Assembly (NCBI GenBank): GCA_002478765.1
Contig: DLQO01000070.1
Coordinates: 1-7,128 of the forward strand
Direction of reading: 5' to 3'
DNA length: 7,128 nucleotides
Origin: Flavobacteriales bacterium UBA7430
Lineage (GTDB): Bacteria; Bacteroidota; Bacteroidia; Flavobacteriales; UBA7430
The stretch's first letter is position 1; each line of letters begins with the position of its first letter. Shown here in pieces: positions 1-7,128 of this stretch. The notes under the pieces were generated by a model. That model was not told the DNA's origin. It saw only the letters and a list, made by a program, of their open reading frames with translations, and ran no database searches. The position numbers and the translations under genes are program-made.

Positions 1-1
1 G

Positions 2-2695
2 CGGCGTTATATGGAAACTTTTTCCGCCTATGTACGACAGTTTCTAGGAAACCTAGAGCGTCCCGAAGTTGATAAAATTGATGGCCTCTCCCCTGTAATA
101 GCAATTGAACAAAAGACTACTTCTAAAAGTCCACGTTCTACTGTTGGAACAATTACAGAAGTTTATGACTTTTTGCGTTTGCTGTTTGCTCGTGTTGGTA
201 CTGCTTACAGTCATCAAACCCAAGAGAAGATGGTCGGTTATACGGATGATCAAATCACTGAACTAATTCAACAGGATTACGCAAATAAAAGTGTCATGAT
301 TTTGGCTCCAATAATCAAGTCACGAAAAGGTCATTATCGAGATCTCTTTGAAAATTTAGCCCGTCAAGGCTTCCTCAAGGTTCGGGTAGATGGCGTTATT
401 GTTGAACTTTCTCCGGGTATGAAATTGGATCGTTACAAAACACACGACATTGAGCTGGTTATTGATCGTCTTCGTATGAGCGACAGTGTAGCTGGAATAA
501 AACGTTTCCAAGAATCCCTTATAACCGCAATGTATCAAGGTGGCGATACCTTATTGATTTACGATGAAGAGAGCCGTAAAGTGCGTTATTTCAGTAGGAA
601 TTTGATGTGTCCGTCTTCGGGTATTGCATATCCAAATCCAGAACCGAATAGCTTCTCATTCAACTCACCCAAAGGCATGTGCGGAGTGTGTAAAGGACTC
701 GGGACCCAACAAATTGTAAACCGTCAAAAAATCATTCCAGATACTTCTATATCGATTAAAGCCGGGGGAATCATTCCTCTTGGGGCTCAAAAAAACTCCT
801 GGAGTTTCAAACAAATGGATATCATCGCGCAGCGATATGACTTTAATTTATCCGATCCTATAGATCAAATTCCTGCTACAGCACTTGATGTTATATTGAA
901 AGGTGGTGCTGAAACCTTTACCGTAGAATCAAAAACCTTAGGCATTACTCGGAGTTATAAAATTGATTATGAAGGGATTGAGAACTTCATCAAAAACCAA
1001 TACGAGCAAGCTACTTCCACTAATATAAAACGTTGGGCAAGTGACTTCATGGATCAAAACGAATGTTTATCCTGTAAGGGTTCTCGTTTAAAAAAAGAAG
1101 CGCGTTATTTCAAAATAAATGACATGAACATTGCTCAGTTGGCGCAAATGGATCTTGATGAACTGTACACTTGGTTCGATCAATTACCTCAATTTCTTTC
1201 TAAAAATGAAATGAAAATCGGAGAAGATGTAATTAAGGAAATTAAAACGCGACTTCAATTTCTATTGAATGTTGGGCTCAATTATTTATCGCTTAATCGT
1301 TCTTCAAAGTCCTTATCTGGTGGAGAAGCTCAACGAATCCGTCTTGCAACTCAAATTGGATCACAACTGGTGGGCGTTCTTTATATCTTAGACGAGCCGA
1401 GCATCGGATTACATCAAAGAGACAATGAACGTTTAATTCAGTCTTTATTTGCTCTTCGTGACATTGGAAATTCAGTGATCGTTGTGGAACACGATAAAGA
1501 CATGATTGTACAAGCAGATCATGTAATTGATATTGGTCCTTTTGCTGGAAAAAATGGAGGAGAAATCATCTCGGAAGGAAAACCTGACGAGATTCTAAGC
1601 ATGAATTCACTGACGGCTCAATATTTAACAGGCAAGAAAAGTATCGAAATACCCAAAGAAAGAAGAGCTGGAAATGGAAAGTCGGTGGTGTTGTCCCATT
1701 GTACTGGAAATAATTTAAAAGATGTAACGCTTACGCTTCCTTTAGGGAAAATGGTAGGGATTACGGGAGTTTCTGGGAGCGGGAAATCTTCCTTGATCAA
1801 CGGAACCCTCTATCCGATACTGAATGCTCATTTCTTTAATGGAGTGGCCAAACCCCTTCCTCACAAAGGAATTACTGGTTTAGAACACTTAGATAAAGTT
1901 GTTGATGTAAATCAGAATCCTATTGGAAGAACACCACGGAGTAATCCGGCTACCTATACAGGGGTTTTTAGCGAAATTCGAAGCTTATTTACTCGAACAC
2001 CTGAGGCTCAAATCAGAGGATATAAACCCGGTCGCTTTAGTTTTAACGTCTCTGGAGGTCGATGCGAAACCTGTATGGGCGGTGGAATGAAAATAATCGA
2101 AATGAACTTTTTACCCGATGTATTGGTAGAATGCGAGACCTGTCAAGGGAAACGTTTCAATAGAGAAACCCTCGAAATTCGTTTTAAAGGTAAATCAATT
2201 GCGGATGTATTGAATATGACGATTGATCAAGCCTGTGCCTTTTTTGAGCTTATTCCGAAGATTTACAGAAAACTAAAAACATTGCAAGATGTTGGTTTGG
2301 GCTATATAGCACTTGGACAATCTTCCACAACCCTATCCGGTGGTGAAGCACAAAGAATAAAATTAGCAACAGAATTATCTAAGCGCGATACAGGAAATAC
2401 CTTATTTATTTTAGATGAACCCACTACCGGTTTGCATTTTGAGGATATTAGAGTACTTTTAGAAGTATTGAATCATTTGGCAAATAAAGGAAATACCGTA
2501 GTAATTATTGAACACAATATAGATGTGATTAAGCAAGTTGATCATATTATTGATATTGGATATGAGGGCGGTAAAAATGGTGGTCAGATTATTGCAGAGG
2601 GTAGTCCAGAAGAAGTTGTCAAGAATCAAAAAAGTCATACGGCACATTATTTAGCTAAAGAAATACAACCCATAACCCATGAGTCAAAAATCTAA
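2..2695 (+). CDS. uvrA: UvrA, excinuclease ABC subunit A (5'-truncated by window edge)
   Basis: UvrA is the dimeric ATPase that finds bulky DNA lesions and loads UvrB in nucleotide excision repair. The reading frame is open from base 2 (codons for R-R-Y precede the first Met at base 11), which matches the family's internal 'GQRRY.E..SAYARQF' region. About 50 N-terminal residues with the first Walker A are therefore missing. Counting from that Met, I see the Q-loop IEQK (around 32-35), a UvrB-binding region (roughly 75-190), a zinc-knuckle region (C200, S203, C224, C227), an insertion domain with C352/C355, ABC signature LSGGEAQ at 435-441, and Walker B with D461-E462. The second ATPase half has Walker A GVSGSGKS (586-593), zinc finger C685/C688/C708/C711, signature LSGGEAQ (775-781), Walker B D802-E803 and H-loop His835. 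Length and domain order fit a full UvrA of about 940 residues. The Ser at 203 replaces a usual zinc-ligand Cys. Bacteroidota often carry more than one UvrA, so this could be either paralogue. The next gene starts inside its 3' end. Confidence 0.97.
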   Translation, partial: RRYMETFSAYVRQFLGNLERPEVDKIDGLSPVIAIEQKTTSKSPRSTVGTITEVYDFLRLLFARVGTAYSHQTQEKMVGYTDDQITELIQQDYANKSVMILAPIIKSRKGHYRDLFENLARQGFLKVRVDGVIVELSPGMKLDRYKTHDIELVIDRLRMSDSVAGIKRFQESLITAMYQGGDTLLIYDEESRKVRYFSRNLMCPSSGIAYPNPEPNSFSFNSPKGMCGVCKGLGTQQIVNRQKIIPDTSISIKAGGIIPLGAQKNSWSFKQMDIIAQRYDFNLSDPIDQIPATALDVILKGGAETFTVESKTLGITRSYKIDYEGIENFIKNQYEQATSTNIKRWASDFMDQNECLSCKGSRLKKEARYFKINDMNIAQLAQMDLDELYTWFDQLPQFLSKNEMKIGEDVIKEIKTRLQFLLNVGLNYLSLNRSSKSLSGGEAQRIRLATQIGSQLVGVLYILDEPSIGLHQRDNERLIQSLFALRDIGNSVIVVEHDKDMIVQADHVIDIGPFAGKNGGEIISEGKPDEILSMNSLTAQYLTGKKSIEIPKERRAGNGKSVVLSHCTGNNLKDVTLTLPLGKMVGITGVSGSGKSSLINGTLYPILNAHFFNGVAKPLPHKGITGLEHLDKVVDVNQNPIGRTPRSNPATYTGVFSEIRSLFTRTPEAQIRGYKPGRFSFNVSGGRCETCMGGGMKIIEMNFLPDVLVECETCQGKRFNRETLEIRFKGKSIADVLNMTIDQACAFFELIPKIYRKLKTLQDVGLGYIALGQSSTTLSGGEAQRIKLATELSKRDTGNTLFILDEPTTGLHFEDIRVLLEVLNHLANKGNTVVIIEHNIDVIKQVDHIIDIGYEGGKNGGQIIAEGSPEEVVKNQKSHTAHYLAKEIQPITHESKI

Positions 2696-3365
2696 AAACA
2701 AAAGCTGGAATACCACCAAAACCAACGACTCTTGGTCGTTATTTAAAATCATGGGCGAATTTGTTCATGGCTATGAAAAAATGGACAGTATTGGTCCTTG
2801 TGTATCTATTTTTGGTTCTGCAAGAACACAGCCCGATCACGCTTACTACAAACTAGCAACTGATGTTGCTGCTGCCGTCGCAAAAGCAGGCTATGGTATC
2901 ATTACTGGTGGTGGTCCTGGAATTATGGAGGCTGCAAATAAAGGCGCCCAACAAGCAAATGGACCTTCGGTTGGACTCAACATAGCCCTCCCGTTTGAGC
3001 AAAGTTCAAATCCCTACATCGATAAGGACAAGAACCTTTCTTTCGAATATTTTTTTATTCGTAAAGTAATGTTTGTTAAATATGCACAGGCGTTTGTTGT
3101 CTTGCCTGGAGGCTTTGGAACTCTAGACGAGTTATTTGAATCCCTTACCCTAATACAAACTAAAAAAATAAGTCGCATCCCCATCATTCTTGTTGGAACT
3201 GAGTTCTGGAAGGGCTTGATCGACTGGGTTAAGATTTCTCTAATTGAAGAAAAGCTGATTAGCCCAGAGGATCTTGATTTATTCTCGGTGGTTGACACCC
3301 AAGAAGAAGTATTAACCTGTTTAAAAGATTTTCATCCCAAGGAAATTTACCATCCGAATTTTTAA
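2679..3365 (+). CDS. LOG-family (TIGR00730-type) Rossmann protein, putative nucleoside 5'-monophosphate phosphoribohydrolase
   Basis: This 228-residue cytoplasmic protein belongs to the LOG/lysine-decarboxylase-like family. Characterised members cleave the base from cytokinin riboside monophosphates or from AMP. The sequence shows the N-terminal nucleotide-fold strand SIFGSART (43-50), the glycine-rich GGGPGIMEA (77-85), the conserved Arg128-Lys129 pair and the diagnostic PGGFGTLDE (143-151) carrying the catalytic-type Glu. All hallmark residues are present, so it is probably active; the true substrate in this organism is unknown. The first ~40 residues (rich in Lys, Asn and Trp) form an extension ahead of the core. 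I keep the ATG at 2679 because this extension resembles what I recall of flavobacterial homologues; an internal ATG at 2751 would remove part of it. The start overlaps uvrA by 17 nt, suggesting translational coupling, and no convincing Shine-Dalgarno is visible. The old label 'lysine decarboxylase' for this family is a misannotation. Confidence 0.93.
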   Translation: MSQKSKNKSWNTTKTNDSWSLFKIMGEFVHGYEKMDSIGPCVSIFGSARTQPDHAYYKLATDVAAAVAKAGYGIITGGGPGIMEAANKGAQQANGPSVGLNIALPFEQSSNPYIDKDKNLSFEYFFIRKVMFVKYAQAFVVLPGGFGTLDELFESLTLIQTKKISRIPIILVGTEFWKGLIDWVKISLIEEKLISPEDLDLFSVVDTQEEVLTCLKDFHPKEIYHPNF

Positions 3366-3370
3366 GACTT

Positions 3371-6184
3371 GTGAAATATATATTGAAGGTTTTCATGCTG
3401 TTGTTCGTTATCCTCTCACCAAGCATTTATGGTCAGGAAACAATACCTCAATATGATCTTAAGGTAAAACTCATAGAAAAGAAAAAAACACTTGAAGTTT
3501 TCCAAACTATACAATTTCACAACACTACCGAAACCCCTTTAGAAACTTTATATCTAAACGACTGGTCTCATGCCTACAGCTCCTCAAAATCACCATTAGC
3601 ACAACGCTTTGCAGAAGAATACGATCGCAGGTTTTATCTTGGTTCTAAAGCGAAAAGAGGACAAACAACCGATTTAAACATCACCGTAAAAGGCGATAAA
3701 ATAGATTGGAAGCGAGCTGATAATCAACTAGATATCATCCAAATTGCGCTAGACGATGTATTAGCGATAGGAAGTCAGATTACTGTTTCCTTGACCTATA
3801 CTATAGAACTACCCGATGCACGCTATACAGGGTATGGAAAAATCTCAGATGATGAATATTTTTTAAAAAATTGCTTTATACAGTTGGCTCCCCATATTGA
3901 TGGAAAGTGGATTACAAATAGTAATTTGGATTTAGAAGAAATAAGCACCTTGCCGTCAAACTTTTCTATCGAATGGAATATCCCCAACAAGCTGTTAATC
4001 AATTCTAATTTAACCCAGTGGAAAGCAACCGAAGCCAATGAACGAATGATCGTTACGCTAGCGATTAGTAAAGCCAAAGAAATTCAGTTTCACATCAGCC
4101 CAAAGGAATACGCTTCCTATAATATTAATGGTATAGCAATTAGTACCGATTTAGAGGAGGTTTCTGAAAAAATGCTGGATCCAACCCTCAGCCTCGTTCA
4201 AATTGAGGAATTTGTAAGAGCGTATCTTGGAGCATTTCCACATAGTAAAATGTTACTTTCCCAAAGGGATTACAAAAAACGACCCTATTTTGGTTTATCT
4301 GCAATTCCTTCATTTTTTCATCCATTTTCTGATCGGTTTGAGTTTGAGATAAAAGCATTGAATGTGTATTTAAATCATTATATAACAGAGGCTTTTCTTG
4401 TTGACCCTAGAGAAAACTCTTGGCTAACTGATGGCTTGAAAACCCTATTTTTAATGGAATATGTCGATCGATACTATCCCGATCAAAAACTCTTGGGTGC
4501 AATCCCAAAGCAACCCCTACTTCGCCCTTTTATTAAAAGCTATAGCTTAAGTCAAGCTTCATTTAATTATGGGTTTCTTTATTTCAATGAATACGTCCTT
4601 AGAAATAACATTCAACAAAGTGCTTTTACTGCAAAAAGTGATTTAATTAAGTTCAACGAAAGGGTAGCAATACCCAGTCATGTTGCTCATGGTATTCGTT
4701 ATGCCTATGCGTATTATGGCAAAGAAAAAATAAACAATGCTATCAAAAGTCAAATCGGAAAAGTACTATCCAAAGAACAAGTACAAAAATCGCTAGAAAA
4801 CCAACTCAATATTCCCTGGTTGTTTCAAGATTATTTAGGCAAACGAAACTCAATTGACATAAAATTCAAATCCATTCGAAGGAATTCAGATTCGCTAAAT
4901 GTTCACATAATACAAAACTATAAAAACCCTATTCCCTATACCCTAGCCCAAATCAAGGACAATCGGATTATTCAGTCAATACAGGTTTCAGATCCTAAAA
5001 ATAGAGATGAAATTAAGTTAAAACGATTTAATGCAGACTATCTTGTCATCAATCCCAAACATAAAATCCCTGAGTTTAATCTTCAAAATAATTATAGAAA
5101 GCTAAAAGGGACTACGTTAAAACCAATCAAATACACTTTTATAAAAGATCTTGAAGATCCCAAAAGGAGTCAGGTATTTTTTAACCCTAAAATTGATTTT
5201 AACGCTTACGATGGTGTTACCCTTGGAACGAGACTATCCAATAGGGCATTTCAAAGAAAACCATTCAGTTACGATATCAATCCAAACTACAGTACGGAGC
5301 TCAAAGAACTAGTGGGTTCGTTTTCAATGAGCTATCGTTTGTATGACGAGGACGCTTCTTTGTACCTATATCAACTTGGGTTCTCAGGAAGTAGTTTTCA
5401 TTACGATGAAAACTTACGATACAGAATTTTCAGGCCTTCGCTTACCCTAGTCAAACGTCCAGATAATTTTAGATCCAATAAACGTGAAGTATTTTCACTA
5501 TCGCTGACAAGTGTAAACAGAGAATTCGGCACCACACCCATTCTAACACCAAATTATACCATTGGGAACATTGGTTATACTTATTCCAATAAAGAGGCCA
5601 TAAGGCTTTTGAAAGTAGCAGCAAACCTCGAAATATCCGATAATTTTGGGAAATTCAATGTAGATGCGGAATTCAGGCACCTTTTTCATGATGGAAGGAC
5701 ATTATCTGTTCGTTTTTTTGGTGGTAAGTTCTTATGGGACGATAACCAGAAAACTACCTATTTTGATTACAGCCTAAACCGCTCTACAGATTATCTTTTT
5801 CGTTATGGATATTTAGGGCGTTCTGATGATGATGGAATCTATAGCCAACAATTTATCATGTCGGAGGGAGGCTTTAAATCCCGATTTGAAAGCCCCAAAG
5901 CCAATGATTACATACTGGCAACCAATTTAGGCTTCAGTTTGTGGAAATGGGTTGAAGTGTATACCGATTTTGGAATAACCAAAAATAAAGGCACCAAGGC
6001 ACAGGCGTTCTATGACTCTGGAATACGAGTGAATTTAGTTCCTGATTATTTAGAGTTCTATTTCCCTATTCAGAACTCCGAAAACTATGTACTCAATGAC
6101 TCCAATTATTTATCCAATATGCGGTTTGTATTGACAATTGACATTAACAATCTAAAAAAGTTATTTACACGTAGGTGGCTATAG
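3371..6184 (+). CDS. Exported M1 peptidase-like protein with degenerate active site and C-terminal outer-membrane beta-barrel
   Basis: This 937-residue protein starts at GTG, five bases after the LOG stop. No other plausible start lies just upstream, and the next in-frame ATG (3395) would cut into the signal peptide. Residues 1-21 are a signal peptide (Lys2, Lys6, hydrophobic 7-16, likely cleavage after Gly21). Residues ~25-245 look like the beta-rich N-terminal domain of M1 aminopeptidases, and ~270-490 like the alpha-helical gluzincin domain, with WLTDG (351-355) at the place of M1's WLNEG. The zinc site is absent: where HEXXH should be, residues 331-335 read NVYLN, and Asp354 stands at the third-ligand position with exact x18 spacing. 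No GxMEN exopeptidase motif is seen. Residues ~600-937 have repeated alternating polar/aromatic strands, YDGVTLG (613-619) and RFFGGKFLW (781-789), typical of an outer-membrane barrel of surface-antigen/Omp85-like style. I infer a non-catalytic periplasmic domain tethered to an outer-membrane barrel; its function is unknown. It probably shares a transcript with uvrA and the LOG gene. Confidence 0.85.
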   Translation: MKYILKVFMLLFVILSPSIYGQETIPQYDLKVKLIEKKKTLEVFQTIQFHNTTETPLETLYLNDWSHAYSSSKSPLAQRFAEEYDRRFYLGSKAKRGQTTDLNITVKGDKIDWKRADNQLDIIQIALDDVLAIGSQITVSLTYTIELPDARYTGYGKISDDEYFLKNCFIQLAPHIDGKWITNSNLDLEEISTLPSNFSIEWNIPNKLLINSNLTQWKATEANERMIVTLAISKAKEIQFHISPKEYASYNINGIAISTDLEEVSEKMLDPTLSLVQIEEFVRAYLGAFPHSKMLLSQRDYKKRPYFGLSAIPSFFHPFSDRFEFEIKALNVYLNHYITEAFLVDPRENSWLTDGLKTLFLMEYVDRYYPDQKLLGAIPKQPLLRPFIKSYSLSQASFNYGFLYFNEYVLRNNIQQSAFTAKSDLIKFNERVAIPSHVAHGIRYAYAYYGKEKINNAIKSQIGKVLSKEQVQKSLENQLNIPWLFQDYLGKRNSIDIKFKSIRRNSDSLNVHIIQNYKNPIPYTLAQIKDNRIIQSIQVSDPKNRDEIKLKRFNADYLVINPKHKIPEFNLQNNYRKLKGTTLKPIKYTFIKDLEDPKRSQVFFNPKIDFNAYDGVTLGTRLSNRAFQRKPFSYDINPNYSTELKELVGSFSMSYRLYDEDASLYLYQLGFSGSSFHYDENLRYRIFRPSLTLVKRPDNFRSNKREVFSLSLTSVNREFGTTPILTPNYTIGNIGYTYSNKEAIRLLKVAANLEISDNFGKFNVDAEFRHLFHDGRTLSVRFFGGKFLWDDNQKTTYFDYSLNRSTDYLFRYGYLGRSDDDGIYSQQFIMSEGGFKSRFESPKANDYILATNLGFSLWKWVEVYTDFGITKNKGTKAQAFYDSGIRVNLVPDYLEFYFPIQNSENYVLNDSNYLSNMRFVLTIDINNLKKLFTRRWL

Positions 6185-6223
6185 AAGATTGTGAATAAGC
6201 GTATTGTAGCTGGATTCATTGCA

Positions 6224-6255
6224 TTGTTCTGTTCTCTGTAATTTTCGTAAATTTG
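6224..6255 (+). promoter_or_regulatory. Putative Bacteroidota-type promoter for the E1 gene
   Basis: The 89-bp gap between the barrel-protein stop and the E1 start holds a perfect TAnnTTTG -7 box (TAAATTTG, 6248-6255) and a TTG -33 element at 6224-6226, 21 bp upstream. This matches the architecture known for the Bacteroidota primary sigma factor. Transcription would begin near 6260-6263, leaving a 5' leader of only about 11-14 nt before the ATG at 6274. The leader is A/T-rich with no Shine-Dalgarno, as is common in this phylum. No rho-independent hairpin with a T-run is visible in the gap, so read-through from the upstream genes cannot be excluded. The assignment rests on motif match and position only. 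Confidence 0.6.
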
Positions 6256-6273
6256 CAAAGTTAAAATTCATCT

Positions 6274-7128
6274 ATGTCTAACAAAAAACTTGCCGCAGAA
6301 ACCCCGATTTCTTTTAAAGGTTTCAGAGAACAAGTACTAGAAGATTACAGATTACTTTCCCTTAGCAGAGAATGTTCTATTCTTGGAAGAAGGGAAGTTA
6401 TGACTGGAAAAGCTAAGTTTGGCATTTTCGGAGATGGAAAAGAATTGCCGCAGCTCATACTCAGTAAGTTTTTTAAAGATGGGGATTTTCGTTCGGGTTA
6501 TTACCGCGATCAAACCATACTAATGGAGCAAGGGCACTTAACTCCACAGCATATATTCTCTGCACTCTATGCACATCCCGACATGGAAATTGAGCCCATG
6601 TCAGGAGGTCGGCAAATGGGAGGTCATTTTGTTACTGAAAGTAACGAACCCAACGGTGCATGGAAAAACTTAACAAAACAAAAAAATCACAGTTCTGATA
6701 TATCGCCTACAGCTGGGCAAGTGCCGCGGCTTGTGGGCTTAGCGCAAGCGTCAAAAGTGTATCGAGCATTGAAAATCAAAGGTAGTGAGCGTTTTTCAAA
6801 TAAGGGAAATGAAATTGCTTGGGGTACAATTGGAAATGCAAGTACAAGCGAAGGCTTATTTTTAGAAGCCATGAATGCTGCTGGTGTAATGCAAATCCCA
6901 ATGATAATGAGTGTTTGGGATGATGATTATGGGATTTCTGTTCATAATGACGAACAAACAACCAAAGGGAGTATTTCCAAGGCACTCGAAGGGATGCAAC
7001 GTACCGATACAGAACTGGGTATTGAAATATTAACGGTTAAAGGATGGGACTATACCGCCCTAATTGACACCTATCAGTATGCCGAAAAGCTTGCTAGGAA
7101 TGAGCATGTACCCGTTTTGATTCACGTA
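6274..7128 (+). CDS. 2-oxoacid dehydrogenase E1 component, alpha-type N-terminal part (3'-truncated by window edge)
   Basis: The first 285 codons of a thiamine-diphosphate enzyme that oxidatively decarboxylates 2-oxo acids and passes the acyl group to a lipoyl E2 protein. It most resembles the E1-alpha of branched-chain 2-oxoacid dehydrogenase. Visible matches are GYYRDQT (75-81), corresponding to the cofactor-contacting YRE/YRD segment; SGGRQMGGH (110-118), like the GRQM..H segment of BCKDH E1-alpha; ISPTAGQVPR (143-152); and the ThDP/Mg motif region at 187-217. That motif reads G187-N188-A189 instead of GDG, and D216-D217 instead of NN, with 26 residues between. The start ATG follows a good promoter and gives an N-terminus without a signal peptide, so the enzyme is cytoplasmic. 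The frame is open to the last base. From memory of flavobacterial homologues, I expect a fused alpha-beta E1 of about 800 residues, but the beta part is outside the window. Substrate (branched-chain versus pyruvate or other) cannot be settled here. Confidence 0.92.
   Translation, partial: MSNKKLAAETPISFKGFREQVLEDYRLLSLSRECSILGRREVMTGKAKFGIFGDGKELPQLILSKFFKDGDFRSGYYRDQTILMEQGHLTPQHIFSALYAHPDMEIEPMSGGRQMGGHFVTESNEPNGAWKNLTKQKNHSSDISPTAGQVPRLVGLAQASKVYRALKIKGSERFSNKGNEIAWGTIGNASTSEGLFLEAMNAAGVMQIPMIMSVWDDDYGISVHNDEQTTKGSISKALEGMQRTDTELGIEILTVKGWDYTALIDTYQYAEKLARNEHVPVLIHV

Noticed and set aside
11..13. ATG at base 11 as the true start of uvrA
   Set aside because: The frame is open upstream to the window edge and encodes R-R-Y, matching the conserved internal segment just before this Met in UvrA; the first Walker A motif must lie upstream.
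53..538. Reverse-strand open frames of 60-66 codons within uvrA (53-253, 356-538), with similar ones at 1618-1800 and 2459-2647
   Set aside because: They lie wholly opposite well-conserved uvrA codons, show no recognisable domain and no promoter; they are shadows.
1313..2353. Two near-identical stretches in uvrA around 1313-1333 and 2333-2353
   Set aside because: These encode the two ABC signature motifs of the duplicated ATPase halves, a family property and not a DNA repeat element.
3014..4077. Reverse-strand open frames at 3014-3298 and 3823-4077
   Set aside because: Both are antisense to the LOG and M1-like genes, low in complexity and without family motifs.
6131..6136. TTGACA, a sigma70-like -35 box near the end of the barrel gene
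   Set aside because: It encodes conserved C-terminal strand residues, has no -10 partner at 17 bp, and Bacteroidota do not use the E. coli consensus.
6185..6247. Possible terminator after the barrel gene
   Set aside because: I found no stable inverted repeat followed by a T-run in this interval.
6252..6259. Short palindrome TTTGCAAA as a possible operator
   Set aside because: Half of it is the TTTG of the -7 box; an 8-bp palindrome in AT-rich DNA is expected by chance.
6687..6985. Two overlapping reverse-strand open frames
   Set aside because: They oppose the E1 gene, whose + strand translation carries clear conserved motifs throughout this stretch.

Overview
The window reads as ordinary chromosomal DNA from a member of the Bacteroidota, most likely the Flavobacteriia. 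Three things point there. The proteins have a strongly flavobacterial character, especially the M1-like/outer-membrane protein and the E1 enzyme. The coding sequence is AT-rich with no clear Shine-Dalgarno sequences. The only good promoter candidate matches the Bacteroidota form (TTG ... TAnnTTTG). All four genes lie on the + strand. I see no mobile element, CRISPR array, RNA gene or prophage-like region.

Layout: (1) The 3' ~95% of uvrA, the DNA-damage-sensing ATPase of nucleotide excision repair, enters from the left edge; its start and first Walker A motif lie outside the window. (2) A LOG-family (TIGR00730-type) nucleotide-processing Rossmann protein starts inside the last codons of uvrA (17-nt overlap). 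(3) Five bases after its stop, a GTG codon starts a 937-residue exported protein. It has an N-terminal domain related to M1 (gluzincin) metallopeptidases and a C-terminal part that looks like an outer-membrane beta-barrel. The zinc-binding HEXXH...E site is absent although its spacing is kept. (4) After an 89-bp gap holding a Bacteroidota-type promoter, the first 285 codons of a 2-oxoacid dehydrogenase E1 component begin and run off the right edge.

Genes 1-3 are packed so tightly that they are almost certainly one transcript with coupled translation. Their products (cytoplasmic DNA repair, cytoplasmic nucleotide metabolism, cell envelope) have no obvious shared pathway. Gene 4 looks like a separate unit serving oxidative decarboxylation of branched-chain or related 2-oxo acids.

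The points most worth a second look are the dead-looking peptidase fused to a barrel, and the reciprocal Asp/Asn exchange in the thiamine diphosphate/Mg motif of the E1 enzyme. I found no evidence for a new defence or mobile system here.
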